From the NCBI GenBank assembly GCA_030278895.1, contig JARXKK010000002.1, positions 1 through 36,411 of the forward strand: DNA of 36,411 nt, written 5' to 3'. Origin of the DNA: Acidobacteriota bacterium (lineage in GTDB: Bacteria > Acidobacteriota > Thermoanaerobaculia > UBA5066). The position numbers were made by a program, and so were the translations under genes. Under the pieces are notes generated by a model that saw nothing but the letters and a program-made list of their open reading frames with translations, had not been told where the DNA came from and ran no database searches. Position 1 is the first letter of the stretch, and the number at the start of each line of letters is the position of its first letter. This document shows positions 7,702 to 16,919 of the stretch, in pieces.

Positions 7702-8499
7702 ATGTCGATGTCGCTCTTCACGCTGGGCCTGTCGCGCCTCGTGCCGCTGCTCTTCGCGGCTTCCGGGATCCTCGTCGCGGGCCGCCTCGTATACGACCGG
7801 CTCAGGCCGCGGCATGCCGCCGTCGCGCGCGGCGCATTCGCCCTGATCCTTATCGCCGGCGCGGCGGCCATGGCTCCCACCTTGAGGCGCGGCGGCACGC
7901 TGTTGTCGGCCGAACACGCCTTCGGGCGGGCGGACTGGCAGGCGGCCGCGGACCGGTACGACTCTTACGCTCGCCTTCGCGGGTCCTCGCGGGGACGCGC
8001 AGGCACGCGGCGCGCTCTCGCGCTCATGAACGCCGGGCGCTACGCCGACGCAGAGGCCGCGTTCGTCGCGAGCTTCGCGCGGTCCGACCGCGGCACCGTT
8101 CGGGCCAGCCCGCGCGACATCCTCTCTCTCGGCCTCTGCCGGTACTACACGGGCCGCCTCGACGCCGCCGAGCGGACGGTGCGGGCCGTGTCCCCCGGCG
8201 AGTCCCCGATCCGCGACTACGTTCTCGGGCGAATTCTCGACCGCCGTGGCGATGCGAACGGGGCGGTCGCGGCGTATCGGGCTTCCCTCGCCGGCGCGCC
8301 CTGCTTCTATCCCGCGCTCTACCAGAGCGTGCGCGTCCTTCGGCGGGACGGACGCGACGCCGAGGCTCACGCCGCGCTCGACGCATTCTGTCCCGCGGGC
8401 GCCCTGCTGAACCGCGCACAGCTGGCCTCGCTCGCGCCCCGGCAGGAGGGACCCGGAATCCCGCCGGAGAAAGAGTTCTACTTTGTCCAGGACGATTGA
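7702..8499 (+). CDS. TPR-containing membrane-anchored protein of unknown function
   Basis: The 265-residue protein has two hydrophobic segments at the N-terminus (about 8-27 and 42-60) followed by a soluble region of TPR-like helical pairs (about 68-245), for example AFGRADWQAAADRYDSY, LALMNAGRYADAEAAFV and YYTGRLDAAERTVRAV. TPRs are protein-binding scaffolds, so it may organise envelope enzymes; no catalytic motif is seen. A GAGG 8 bases upstream supports ATG 7702. It lies 13 bases after kdsD and overlaps the following PAP2 gene by 17 bases, so it is probably translated with its neighbours. The name-level function is unknown. Confidence 0.75.
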   Translation: MSMSLFTLGLSRLVPLLFAASGILVAGRLVYDRLRPRHAAVARGAFALILIAGAAAMAPTLRRGGTLLSAEHAFGRADWQAAADRYDSYARLRGSSRGRAGTRRALALMNAGRYADAEAAFVASFARSDRGTVRASPRDILSLGLCRYYTGRLDAAERTVRAVSPGESPIRDYVLGRILDRRGDANGAVAAYRASLAGAPCFYPALYQSVRVLRRDGRDAEAHAALDAFCPAGALLNRAQLASLAPRQEGPGIPPEKEFYFVQDD

Positions 8500-9421
8500 C
8501 GTCCGCATCGAGGACGTGCTCGCGTGTTCGTTCGCGGCAGCCGTCGCGGCGTTCGCGGTGTCCCGGTCGGCGCCCACGCCGCTCGGGCTGGACGAGACAC
8601 ATTTTTGGGACTTCTCGTTCATTCTCGCGCCGGTCTCGATCCTGGTCTTCGCGAGCGCGGTCCGGTTCGCCTGGGGAGGAGACGCCGCGGACCGGCCGTC
8701 CACTCTCGCCTCCGTCGGCTCGACGATCCGCGACTGGCTTCCCTTCCTCGTCTTCCTGCTCACCTACGAAACCTTCTCCACGGAGATCTGGAAACCGATT
8801 CTCGGCGCGGACCGGGACGCCGGACTTCTCCGTCTCGACCGCCGGCTCTTCGGCGAGACGCCGGCCCTTCTCCTCCAGCGATTCGTGACGCCCGGCCTCT
8901 CGAACGCGATGGCGGCCTTCTACTTTCTGCACCTCGTTCTCCCGCCCGTTCTCGCCCTGCTGCTCTATCGAAAGCGGCGAGAGCTCTTCCGAGAGTTCCT
9001 TCTCGCGGTCGTGCTCGCCGGATGCCTCGGGTCCGTCGGTTACGTCATCGTGCCCGCCACTGGGCCGGCCGTTGCTTTTCCCCACCTTTTCGCCGTGCCC
9101 CTGAGCGGCGGCCTCTACGACCCCGTGACGCGCATCCTCGACGTCGCCAGGGCCCCGCGGGACGTGTTCCCGAGCCTCCACGTCGGGATCTCGACACTCG
9201 TTCTCTGGTACGGGTTCCGGCGCAGCCGGGCGACGGGCCTCGTGCTCCTGCCGCTCGTCCTCGGAAACTGGGCCTCGACCCTGTACCTGCGCTACCACTA
9301 CCTCGTGGACGTTTTCGCGGGCTGGCTCACGGCGGCTCTTGCGGTCGCGCTCGCGGGCGGGCTCCTCGCATTCGAAAACCGCTGGAGATCGCGAGCGCAA
9401 GCACCTTCGGTTGAGCCATAA
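8483..9421 (+). CDS. PAP2-superfamily membrane phosphatase/phosphotransferase
   Basis: The 312-residue protein is multi-pass and carries the three PAP2 acid-phosphatase signatures in the Aur1/inositolphosphotransferase-like arrangement: PATGPAVAFP (about 191-200), FPSLHVG (about 231-237) and RYHYLVDVFAG (about 271-281). The histidines are the expected nucleophile and acid. Such enzymes remove or transfer phosphate on lipids (lipid A, undecaprenyl diphosphate, phosphoinositides) at the outer face of the inner membrane. Start is TTG 8483, the codon that best fits a GGAGAAAGAG ribosome site and the first hydrophilic residues; it overlaps the TPR gene in another frame. Its position between kdsD and kdsC suggests an envelope-lipid substrate, but which one is unknown. 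Confidence 0.85.
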   Translation: MSRTIDVRIEDVLACSFAAAVAAFAVSRSAPTPLGLDETHFWDFSFILAPVSILVFASAVRFAWGGDAADRPSTLASVGSTIRDWLPFLVFLLTYETFSTEIWKPILGADRDAGLLRLDRRLFGETPALLLQRFVTPGLSNAMAAFYFLHLVLPPVLALLLYRKRRELFREFLLAVVLAGCLGSVGYVIVPATGPAVAFPHLFAVPLSGGLYDPVTRILDVARAPRDVFPSLHVGISTLVLWYGFRRSRATGLVLLPLVLGNWASTLYLRYHYLVDVFAGWLTAALAVALAGGLLAFENRWRSRAQAPSVEP

Positions 9422-9422
9422 T
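9417..9422 (+). promoter_or_regulatory. Candidate -10 element before kdsC
   Basis: CATAAT differs from the TATAAT consensus at one base and lies 8 bases before ATG 9431. It overlaps the stop of the PAP2 gene. No Shine-Dalgarno sequence separates it from the start codon. Confidence 0.4.
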
Positions 9423-9430
9423 TCACGCGG

Positions 9431-10036
9431 ATGCCCGCCAACCCGATCGTTCCTGACGACCTCCGGACCAAGCTCTCGCGCATCCGCGGGATCGTTCTCG
9501 ACGTGGACGGCGTCCTCACCGACGGCTCGATGACGTTCGACGAAAACGGGCGCGAGTGGAAGACGTTCGACGTGAAGGACGGCCTCGGCCTCGTCCTCCT
9601 CCGCGACCTCGGCTACAAGCTGGGCATCATCTCGAGCCGTTCGTCGAAAGTCGTCGCCTTCCGCTGCGCCGAGCTGAAGATCCCCGAGGAGAACGTCCTG
9701 CAGGGCGAGCGCGACAAGGTGGCGGCCTTCGACCTCCTCGCGAAGCGCTGGTCGCTCGACGCGTTCGAGATCGTGGTGGTCGGAGACGACCTGCCGGACC
9801 TCGGAATGCTGCGGCGCGCGGGCGTCGGCGCAGCTCCGTCCGACGCGGTGCAGATCGTGCGGGAGGCCGCGGCACTGCAGTTGACGAAGCCCGGCGGCGC
9901 CGGCGCGGTCCGCGAGCTGTGCGACCTGATCCTCGAGGTCCGGCGCGGCGCGCGCGCGGACCGTCCCGCCGCCGTGGAGCAGCCCCAGGCGCCCGGCGAC
10001 GGCGACGTGATTCCGTTCCCGTTCGGGCGCAACTGA
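9431..10036 (+). CDS. kdsC: 3-deoxy-D-manno-octulosonate 8-phosphate phosphatase
   Basis: This HAD-family enzyme dephosphorylates Kdo 8-phosphate, the step after KdsA. The 201-residue protein (E. coli KdsC has 188) shows motif I DVDGVLTDG (24-32), motif II ISSR (67-70), motif III around K96, and motif IV GDDLPD (118-123). It lacks a large cap domain, as in tetrameric C0-type KdsC. The last 30 residues (from about 170) are Ala/Pro-rich and not part of the fold. ATG 9431 is 9 bases after the PAP2 gene. It completes a kdsA-kdsD-kdsC set within 7.6 kb. Confidence 0.95.
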   Translation: MPANPIVPDDLRTKLSRIRGIVLDVDGVLTDGSMTFDENGREWKTFDVKDGLGLVLLRDLGYKLGIISSRSSKVVAFRCAELKIPEENVLQGERDKVAAFDLLAKRWSLDAFEIVVVGDDLPDLGMLRRAGVGAAPSDAVQIVREAAALQLTKPGGAGAVRELCDLILEVRRGARADRPAAVEQPQAPGDGDVIPFPFGRN

Positions 10037-10045
10037 CCCCGGTCC

Positions 10046-10054
10046 TGCTAGGCT
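10046..10054 (+). promoter_or_regulatory. Candidate extended -10 before nrdR
   Basis: TGCTAGGCT (TG-n-TAGGCT) ends 6 bases before ATG 10061, followed by CCCCCC and no Shine-Dalgarno sequence. The ABC-F gene at 34784 has the same TGCTA arrangement. Confidence 0.4.
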
Positions 10055-10060
10055 CCCCCC

Positions 10061-10537
10061 ATGCGCTGCCCCTATTGCGGCGCGGGCGACGACCGGGTCG
10101 TCGACTCGCGCGAGAGCCGCGAAGGAGCGGTCATCCGCCGGCGGCGGGAATGCAACGCCTGCCAGCGTCGCTTCACGTCGTACGAGACCGTCGAGGACAT
10201 CCCGCTCCTCGTCGTGAAGAAAGACGGCCGGCGCGAGCCATTCGACCGCAACAAGCTCCTCCGGGGCCTCATGAAGGCCTGCGAGAAGCGGCCCGTCGAG
10301 ACGAAGACGCTCGAGGCGGTCTGCGACGAGATCGAGTCCGCGCTCTCGGCGCGCGAGCCCCGCGAGATGACGACCGTCGAGCTCGGCGCGCAGATCATGG
10401 AGAAGCTCAAGGAGCTCGATCAGGTGGCCTACGTGCGATTCGCCTCGGTGTACCTCCGCTTCGAAGACCTCGGCGACTTCGTGGACGAGCTCAAGGCGCT
10501 CCTCGGGCGAGCGCCCGGGACGGGGAGAACGAAGTGA
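10061..10537 (+). CDS. nrdR: Transcriptional repressor NrdR
   Basis: NrdR represses ribonucleotide reductase genes in response to ATP/dATP. The 158-residue protein has the N-terminal zinc ribbon (MRCPYCG, C3 and C6; CNAC, C31 and C34), the RRRRECNACQRRFTSYE signature, and an ATP-cone domain (about 49-139; VKKDGRREPFDRNKLLRG). Length and order match the family. It ends in a GTGA overlap with the hsp20 gene. No ribonucleotide reductase gene is in the window, and I did not find an NrdR box pair here. Confidence 0.97.
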   Translation: MRCPYCGAGDDRVVDSRESREGAVIRRRRECNACQRRFTSYETVEDIPLLVVKKDGRREPFDRNKLLRGLMKACEKRPVETKTLEAVCDEIESALSAREPREMTTVELGAQIMEKLKELDQVAYVRFASVYLRFEDLGDFVDELKALLGRAPGTGRTK

Positions 10538-10935
10538 AGAAGCACGAACGTCCCGTCGCTTTCCTTTTCGGCGAGGAGACCTCCCTGCCGACCGACCGCC
10601 GCGTGCCGCCCGTCGACGTCGTCGAGGACGCCGAGGGCTGGCGGCTCGTGTTCGAGATTCCCGGCGCCGACCCCGACCAGATCGCGGTGAACGTCCAGGG
10701 CCGCGTCCTCACTCTCAAGGGTGTCCGCCGCGCGACTGACCGCGCGGACGGCCTCTTCCTCCGGGTCGAGCGCGCGGCAGGAACCTTCGAGCGCGTGCTC
10801 CAGCTGCCGGGGGATCCCGACCCGGAGCGCACGCGCGCGACGTACACCGATGGCCTCCTCGTCCTCGAGGTGCCGAAGAAAGCTTCTTCTCACGGCCGCT
10901 CGATTCCCGTCGTCAAGGGAAAGAAGGGCGCATGA
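10534..10935 (+). CDS. Hsp20/alpha-crystallin family small heat-shock protein
   Basis: The 133-residue protein consists mainly of an alpha-crystallin domain (about 28-118): PPVDVVEDAEGWRLVFEIPG, then VNVQGRVLTLKGVRR, then AAGTFERVLQLPGD, then YTDGLLVLEVPKK. These match the conserved sHSP blocks. The protein holds unfolded clients in the cytoplasm. The start is GTG 10534, overlapping the nrdR stop (GTGA); longer upstream readings in the same frame are shadows of kdsC and nrdR. The gene ends in an ATGA overlap with lon, pairing a holdase with a protease. No CIRCE or heat-shock promoter is visible directly upstream, which is inside nrdR. Confidence 0.92.
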   Translation: MKKHERPVAFLFGEETSLPTDRRVPPVDVVEDAEGWRLVFEIPGADPDQIAVNVQGRVLTLKGVRRATDRADGLFLRVERAAGTFERVLQLPGDPDPERTRATYTDGLLVLEVPKKASSHGRSIPVVKGKKGA

Positions 10936-13307
10936 GCGCGGAAGCCGCTCCCGCCGAGAAAGTCGTCATCCCCGACATCCTTCCGGTCCTCCCGCTGAAG
11001 GACGTCGTTCTCTTCCCCTACGTCATCGTGCCGCTGTCGGTGTCGCGCGAGAAGTCGATCTTCGCGGTCGATGCGGCGCTCGCCGAGCAGCGCGTGCTTC
11101 TACTCGTCGCCCAGCGGGACTCTTCCGTCGAGGAGCCGAAGCCCGAGGATCTGTACACGATCGGTACCGCCGCCGCCGTCATGCGCATGCTCAAGCTGCC
11201 CGACGGGCGCATTCGGCTTCTCGTGCAGGGCCTCGCGCGCGTGAGAATCGACTCGTTTCTCGCCGAGTCACCTTCTCTCCGCGCGAAGGTGACGCGCATC
11301 GCCGAACCCGAGGAAAAGGCGCCCCACTCCGAGGAGATCGAGGCGCTCACCCGGAGCGTGAAAGAGGCGTTGGAGAAAACGGTCACACTGGGAAAGTCGA
11401 TCTCGCCGGAGGTCATGGTCGTGGCGGCCGGTCTCGACGACCCCGCGCGCCTCGCGGACCTCGCCGCCTCGAACCTGGAGCTCAAGATCGAGGAGTCCCA
11501 GAAGATCCTCGAGACCATCCCTACTCTCGAGCGCGTGCGGACGGTGCTCGAGATCCTGACGCGCGAGGTCCGCGTCCTGACCGTCCAGCAAGAGATCACG
11601 GGCGCGGCCAAGGGAGAGATCGACAAGAACCAGCGCGAGTATTTCCTGCGGCAGCAGCTCAAGGCGATCCAGCAGGAGCTCGGTGAGACGGAAGACATCT
11701 CCGAGGAGATCGCGACCTATCGGAAGAAGATCACGGAAAAGCAGATCCCCGAGGAGGCGGCGCAGGAGATCGAGAAGCAGGTCAAGCGGCTCGAGCGCGG
11801 CAACCCGGACTCCGCCGAGAACGCGATGCTGCGCACCTACCTCGACTGGCTCGCGAACCTGCCGTGGGGAACCGTCTCGAAGGACAACCTCGACCTCCCC
11901 CGCGCGCGAAAGATCCTCGACGAGGACCACTACGACCTCGACAAGATCAAGACGCGCATCATCGAGTTCCTCGCCGTACGGAAGCTCGCGCCGGATTCGA
12001 AAGGCCCTATCCTCTGCTTCGTCGGGCCGCCCGGCGTCGGCAAGACGTCGCTGGGGCGCTCGATCGCGCGCGCGCTCGACCGCAAGTTCCTGCGCCTCTC
12101 CCTGGGCGGCGTGCGTGACGAGGCCGAGATCCGAGGCCACCGCCGCACGTACGTCGGGGCCATGCCGGGCCGCATCGTGCAGGGCCTCTCGCAGGCGGGC
12201 ACGTCGAACCCCGTCTTCATCCTCGACGAGGTCGACAAGATCGGCGCCGACTTCCGCGGCGACCCGTCCTCGGCGCTCCTCGAGGTGCTCGACCCCGAGC
12301 AGAACAAGACGTTCCGCGACCACTACCTCGGCGTGAACTACGACCTCTCGAAGGTCCTCTTCATCACGACCGCGAACGTTCTCGACACGATCCAGCCCGC
12401 CTTCCTCGACCGAATGGAGGTCATCCGCCTGTCGGGCTACACGCTGGAAGAGAAGCTCGCGATCGCGAAGGCGCACACCATTCCGAAACAGCTCAGGGAA
12501 AATGGCCTTCCGCCACAGGCCGTGGCATTCACCGACGCGGGTCTCCGGGCGATCGTGGAGGGGCACACGCGCGAGGCGGGGCTCCGCAGCTTCGAGCGGG
12601 AGATCGGCTCGTGCTGCCGCAAGGTGGCCGTGCGCTGGGCCTCCGGCCGGAAGAAACGCGTCTCGGTGAGGCCCCGGGAGGTCCGCCTGTTCCTCGGAAA
12701 TCCGAAATTCACCCGCGACGAGGCGCTTCGGACCGATCAGGTCGGGACCGCGACCGGCCTCGCGTGGACAGCCGTCGGCGGCGACGTCCTCATCGTCGAG
12801 GCCCGCGCCGTGCGCGGCAAGGGCAAGCTCCAGCTCACGGGCCAGCTCGGGGACGTCATGAAGGAGTCCGCACAGGCCGCCCTCACCTTCGCGCGTTCGC
12901 GCGCGGACCGCTACGGCCTGGCGGACGACTACTTCGAGACGCACGACATCCACGTTCACGTCCCGGAGGGCGCGATCCCGAAGGACGGGCCCTCGGCGGG
13001 CGTGACCATGGCGACCGCGATGATCTCGGCCTTCGGGAATCGCCCGGTGCGCCGCGACGTCGCCATGACCGGCGAGATCACGCTGCGCGGAGACGTCCTC
13101 CCGATCGGCGGCCTGAAAGAGAAGGTTCTCGCGGCCCGGCGCGCGGGGATTCGCATCGTCGTGATTCCCAAGGCGAACGTGCGCGATCTGTCCGAGATCC
13201 CGAAGGAGCTGAGGCGGGACCTCACGTTCGTCCCGGCCGCGCGCGTCGACGACGTTTTGAAGGCCGCGCTCGGCACGGCCAAGAAGAAGAAAAAGAAGAA
13301 GAAATGA
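10932..13307 (+). CDS. lon: ATP-dependent endopeptidase La (Lon protease)
   Basis: Lon unfolds and degrades damaged and regulatory proteins in the cytoplasm. The 791-residue protein has the LAN substrate-binding domain (about 15-215; [14 protein letters not shown]), a coiled-coil and linker ([22 protein letters not shown] region, 231-254), the AAA+ module with Walker A GPPGVGKT (365-372) and Walker [10 protein letters not shown], and the protease domain with catalytic S688 in DGPSAG and K731 in LKEKV. The spacing of 43 residues equals that in E. coli (S679/K722). The protein ends in eight consecutive lysines, encoded by an A/G tract that runs into the start codon of thiL (ATGA overlap). That tail is not part of the family fold. 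Confidence 0.97.
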   Translation: MSAEAAPAEKVVIPDILPVLPLKDVVLFPYVIVPLSVSREKSIFAVDAALAEQRVLLLVAQRDSSVEEPKPEDLYTIGTAAAVMRMLKLPDGRIRLLVQGLARVRIDSFLAESPSLRAKVTRIAEPEEKAPHSEEIEALTRSVKEALEKTVTLGKSISPEVMVVAAGLDDPARLADLAASNLELKIEESQKILETIPTLERVRTVLEILTREVRVLTVQQEITGAAKGEIDKNQREYFLRQQLKAIQQELGETEDISEEIATYRKKITEKQIPEEAAQEIEKQVKRLERGNPDSAENAMLRTYLDWLANLPWGTVSKDNLDLPRARKILDEDHYDLDKIKTRIIEFLAVRKLAPDSKGPILCFVGPPGVGKTSLGRSIARALDRKFLRLSLGGVRDEAEIRGHRRTYVGAMPGRIVQGLSQAGTSNPVFILDEVDKIGADFRGDPSSALLEVLDPEQNKTFRDHYLGVNYDLSKVLFITTANVLDTIQPAFLDRMEVIRLSGYTLEEKLAIAKAHTIPKQLRENGLPPQAVAFTDAGLRAIVEGHTREAGLRSFEREIGSCCRKVAVRWASGRKKRVSVRPREVRLFLGNPKFTRDEALRTDQVGTATGLAWTAVGGDVLIVEARAVRGKGKLQLTGQLGDVMKESAQAALTFARSRADRYGLADDYFETHDIHVHVPEGAIPKDGPSAGVTMATAMISAFGNRPVRRDVAMTGEITLRGDVLPIGGLKEKVLAARRAGIRIVVIPKANVRDLSEIPKELRRDLTFVPAARVDDVLKAALGTAKKKKKKKK

Positions 13308-14335
13308 AAGCGGGCCTGCCTCCGGAAGATGCGATCGTCCAGCGTCTCGCCGCGGCCTTCGCGACGCGCCGGCGCGACGTGAAGACCGGCATCGGCGACG
13401 ACGCCGCGATCCTGGCCGCGCCGGCGCGTCTCGCGGTGACGACCGACGTCCTCCTCGAAGACCACGACTTCCGCAAGGACTCCGATCCCCGCCGGCTCGG
13501 CCGCAAGGCTCTCAACGTGAACCTCTCCGACCTCGCCGCGATGGGCGCGACGCCCCTGTGGGCGGTGATCGCCCTCGGCCTCCCGAAGAAGACGCGCCCC
13601 GATTGGCTCGACGCGCTCACGGAGGGCTTGCGCGAAGCCGCCGCCGAGCACGGCGTAGCCGTCGTGGGCGGGGACCTTTCGGCGTCCGAGAAGATCTTCG
13701 TTTCCGTGACCGTCATGGGACAGGCACCGGAGAAACCGCTTCTGCGCTCCGGCGCCGAGCCGGGCGACGCGCTCTACGTCTCCGGAACGCTGGGCGCGGC
13801 GGCGGCCGGCCTTCGACTGCTCGAAGCCGGCTACCGGCTCTCCAGGGAGAAGGACGTTCTCGACCCGAAGGGGAGGCGCGTCCCGGCGCAGCGCGCGCCC
13901 GAGAAGGCGCGGCTCATCCGCCACCAGATCGACCCGCGGCCGCAGCTCGAGCTCGGAATCGCGCTCGCGCACGGCGGCCTCGCTTCTGCGGCCATCGACG
14001 TGTCCGACGGACTCGCGCGCGATCTCTACCGGCTCTGCCGGGCCTCGGACGTGGGCGCGACGGTGGACGCGAGCCTCCTGCCCGCCGATTCGGCGCTCCA
14101 GGATTTCGCCGGCGTCCTCCACCTCGATCCGCTCGCGACGGCTCTCTATGGCGGCGAGGACTTCGGGTTGCTCTTCACGGTGCCGCGGCGCAAGCAGGCC
14201 GCGATCGAGGCCCTCACCGGCCGGTTCGCTCTCCGGCGGATCGGCACGATCGACGACGGCGCGGGCGTCCGGCTCGTGCGGGACGGAAAGCGCGCGCCCC
14301 TCCCGGACGCGGGCTTCGACCACTTTGACCCCTGA
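13304..14335 (+). CDS. thiL: Thiamine-monophosphate kinase
   Basis: ThiL phosphorylates thiamine monophosphate to the active cofactor thiamine diphosphate. The 343-residue protein shows the family motifs: TGIGDDAA (28-35), [49 protein letters not shown] and [12 protein letters not shown]. These correspond to the ATP and substrate sites of the PurM/ThiL superfamily. The true start is ATG 13304, overlapping the lon stop; the frame is open further upstream but only as a lon shadow. There are no other thiamine genes nearby, so its place after lon looks like a convenience of the operon. Confidence 0.95.
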   Translation: MKAGLPPEDAIVQRLAAAFATRRRDVKTGIGDDAAILAAPARLAVTTDVLLEDHDFRKDSDPRRLGRKALNVNLSDLAAMGATPLWAVIALGLPKKTRPDWLDALTEGLREAAAEHGVAVVGGDLSASEKIFVSVTVMGQAPEKPLLRSGAEPGDALYVSGTLGAAAAGLRLLEAGYRLSREKDVLDPKGRRVPAQRAPEKARLIRHQIDPRPQLELGIALAHGGLASAAIDVSDGLARDLYRLCRASDVGATVDASLLPADSALQDFAGVLHLDPLATALYGGEDFGLLFTVPRRKQAAIEALTGRFALRRIGTIDDGAGVRLVRDGKRAPLPDAGFDHFDP

Positions 14336-14855
14336 AGGCTTCAAGCACCGGTTTCTTCACATGCTCGGGAGCGACTCGCCCCCCGAGACCGTTGCGGCGT
14401 CCTTCGCGATCGGCGTCGCGATCTCCTTCACGCCTCTCCTCGGCCTTCACTGGATCATCGCGCTGCTTCTCGCCTTCATCCTGAAGCTCAACAAGGTGGA
14501 CGTCCTCCTCGGGACGCTCGTCGTGAACCCGATCACGCTGCCTCCGGTCGCGGCCGTCGCCATCCCGATCGGGCGCCTGCTCCTGCGCGCCCGGCGCGAG
14601 GCCGTCGCCCACCTGCCGTGGCACGAGATGTTTCGGCGGTCGTTCTGGACGACCGCCGGTCCCACGATGAAGGCCATCGGACTTCAAATGGCGGTCGGAA
14701 TGTTCTTCATCTCGGTGATCGCGGGCGCCCTCACCTACGTGATCCTCGTGAACCTCATCCGGCGCCACCGCGCGAAGCTCGCCGCGGCCGCGCTCGTGAC
14801 CGCGAGCGAGCGGGAAGAGGCGGCCGCGGCCGAGCAGAGTCCTCCGCCGGTCTAG
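14325..14855 (+). CDS. DUF2062 membrane protein
   Basis: The protein (176 residues from TTG 14325) has the DUF2062 pattern: a short basic lead with [28 protein letters not shown], then [21 protein letters not shown], then a final hydrophobic hairpin ([22 protein letters not shown]). It has three or four membrane segments. The function of DUF2062 proteins is not established; they often accompany cell-envelope or glycosyltransferase genes. The start is uncertain: TTG 14325 overlaps thiL by 11 bases and retains the family N-terminus, while ATG 14361 would remove part of it. The C-terminal 25 residues are Ala/Glu-rich. It ends 9 bases before the convergent TMTC-like gene, with no hairpin between. 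Confidence 0.82.
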   Translation: MTPEGFKHRFLHMLGSDSPPETVAASFAIGVAISFTPLLGLHWIIALLLAFILKLNKVDVLLGTLVVNPITLPPVAAVAIPIGRLLLRARREAVAHLPWHEMFRRSFWTTAGPTMKAIGLQMAVGMFFISVIAGALTYVILVNLIRRHRAKLAAAALVTASEREEAAAAEQSPPPV

Positions 14856-14864
14856 CGCGTCCGG

Positions 14865-16910
14865 TCAGATGCCCAGCGCGGCGAGCGCCTTCGCGAGGCG
14901 TTCGTCCGGCTTCGGAATGCTCTGGCGCACGACCGGCGCGAGGAGCCGCGCACGGAACAGCGTTTCGGGATGACGCGCCGCGTATTCGAAGAGCTCGGAT
15001 GCGAGGACCGGGTCGTCCGGGTTCGCGCGCACGGCGCGCGTCCACTCCGCTCCGGCGGCGAGCGTCCGGCCCGCGCGCTCGTACCCCTCCGCGAGAAAGC
15101 GGCGCGCCGCGCCGTTCGCGGAGTTCTTCACGAGCGCGAACCGCGCTTCGTCCCACGCCTCCTCCTCCCGACCGAGCTTCCGGAGGACGCGGGCGTGCGC
15201 GAGGCGTGCACTGACGGCTCCGTCGCCGTTCTCGACGGCGTCGTCCCAGGCGTCCTCGGCCTGCTCCGGCGTACCGTGAAGCTCGAGGAACGCCGCCCGG
15301 TGATAGGCGATGGGATACGAATCGGAGAATCTATCCGCACCGTCTTCGAAGGCCTTCCGGGCCCCCTCGACGTTTCCCGACTCCTCCAGCGTCTTCGCGA
15401 GCCCCCATTGCCCGTTTTCATAGGACGGGAAGATCTCGACGGACTTGCGGTAGCACGCGATCGCCTCGTCCCATTTCTTCTCGTCCCAGAGCTGCTTCCC
15501 GAGGAGCGCCCAGCCGTCGTAGTAGGACGGGAAGATCGCGACAGCCGCGCGCAGGTGCGTGATGGCCTCCGCCCGGCGATCCTCGCGCTGGGCGTCCCAG
15601 GCCACGTTGTAATGCGCCTTCGCAGAGCCCGGATACTTCGCGACCATGTCCGCGTAGAGCGTCCGGTCGTCCCTCCAGACCCGGTTCCGCGCGATCGTCG
15701 CAGCGCCGTACAGGACGACGGCGGCGAGGAGGAGCCATTCGCGCCAAGGTGACGCCGGCCGCGGGACCTCCCGGGACGGAGCGGCGAGAAGGCCCACCGC
15801 GAGACAAAACAGCCCAGCGGACGGCAGGTAGGCCAGGCGCTCGGCGAAGATCGTGCCGATCACGAAGGGGACGTTCGAGACGGGAAACAGCGCGCCCGCG
15901 AACAGACAGAGGCCCAGCGCGGCGAGGGGCCGTCGCCGCCAGACCGCGAGCGCGAGGACGCCGCCCGCCAGCGTTCCGGCGACTCCCCACCAGGCACCGG
16001 GGTCGTGAAGGGTGCGCGCGAGAGGCAAGGCGTACGCGGAGTGGTCGGCCGCGAGATGAACCGGCAGAATCGTCTTCGCGACATAGCGCAGGCCCAGGTC
16101 GAGCGCGTTCAAGGCCCGGAGGGGAAACGCAAACACGACGAGAGGGTTCTCGAGCTCGAAGATTCCGGCTTCTTTCGAGATCAGGAGCCCCTTGATGACG
16201 ACGAGGCGAACGGCGAAGAGGATCGCGATCGGAAGAGCGAAGCCCGCGAGCGCCCAGCGCGTCGTTCTGGAAAGACCGTTCCACGCCTCCAGCGGCGATC
16301 GGCCGCGGCCCCCGCGGAACAGCTCGCCAAGGACGATGACCCCGGGCGCCACGATCGCGTTCTCCTTGACGAACACCGCGAGAAGGAAGGTGCCGAGCGC
16401 GGCAGCGTAGGGCCACCGCCGGAGGCCGCCTTCGCGCGTCGCGCGCAGCCAGAGGCGCGCCACGACGAAGACGAGCAGGGCGGCCAGGAGCTCGGCGCGG
16501 CCCACGAGAGACGTCACGGCCTCGACGTGGATCGTGGCCACCGCGAACAGCGCGGCCACGGCCGAGGCGGGGCCGGCGGCGAAGCCGAGCGCGAAGAGCC
16601 ACTCGCCGAGCGAAACGGTTACGGCCGCGTGCAGCGCGAGGTTCACGACCCGGAAGAGCCACGCCCGGTTTCCGTGTATCCAGTGCTGCACGGCATAGGT
16701 CAGGAGGAGGATCGGCCGGTAGTTCTGGGCCGACGTCAGCGCTCCGCCGAAGTACTGCGTCGTGAAGATCTCCGCCATCTTCGCCGGCGCCGCGAGGCGC
16801 TCGTTGTCGCGAATGATGAGTTTGTCGTCGTATGTGAAATCGTACGGAAGCCCGTTCAGAAACGGGAGCAGCGCGAGCAGCGCGAGACCCAGCCGGCGGC
16901 GCAGGGACAC
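14865..16910 (-). CDS. TMTC-like multi-pass glycosyltransferase-type protein with C-terminal TPRs
   Basis: The 681-residue protein has about ten membrane helices (1-415), then a soluble TPR array (about 430-675). The first loop has FTYDDKLIIRDN (25-36) with an acidic pair, as in GT-C transferases, and QNYRPILLLTY. Later motifs SNVPFVIGTIFAERLAYLPSAG match the DUF1736 region of eukaryotic TMTC proteins, which O-mannosylate secreted proteins with dolichol-linked mannose. The TPRs (YDGWALLGKQLWDEKKWDEAIACYRKS and others) would face the periplasm. The inferred role is polyprenol-sugar-dependent glycosylation of an exported protein; acceptor and sugar are unknown. Start GTG 16910 lies 9 bases after the sigma-54 activator stop, so the two are probably co-transcribed. 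Confidence 0.82.
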   Translation of the reverse strand: MSLRRRLGLALLALLPFLNGLPYDFTYDDKLIIRDNERLAAPAKMAEIFTTQYFGGALTSAQNYRPILLLTYAVQHWIHGNRAWLFRVVNLALHAAVTVSLGEWLFALGFAAGPASAVAALFAVATIHVEAVTSLVGRAELLAALLVFVVARLWLRATREGGLRRWPYAAALGTFLLAVFVKENAIVAPGVIVLGELFRGGRGRSPLEAWNGLSRTTRWALAGFALPIAILFAVRLVVIKGLLISKEAGIFELENPLVVFAFPLRALNALDLGLRYVAKTILPVHLAADHSAYALPLARTLHDPGAWWGVAGTLAGGVLALAVWRRRPLAALGLCLFAGALFPVSNVPFVIGTIFAERLAYLPSAGLFCLAVGLLAAPSREVPRPASPWREWLLLAAVVLYGAATIARNRVWRDDRTLYADMVAKYPGSAKAHYNVAWDAQREDRRAEAITHLRAAVAIFPSYYDGWALLGKQLWDEKKWDEAIACYRKSVEIFPSYENGQWGLAKTLEESGNVEGARKAFEDGADRFSDSYPIAYHRAAFLELHGTPEQAEDAWDDAVENGDGAVSARLAHARVLRKLGREEEAWDEARFALVKNSANGAARRFLAEGYERAGRTLAAGAEWTRAVRANPDDPVLASELFEYAARHPETLFRARLLAPVVRQSIPKPDERLAKALAALGI

Positions 16911-16919
16911 GCGCGGAGT

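Noticed and set aside
11268-12959. 563-residue minus-strand open frame inside lon
   Set aside because: Antisense shadow of a gene with all Lon motifs.
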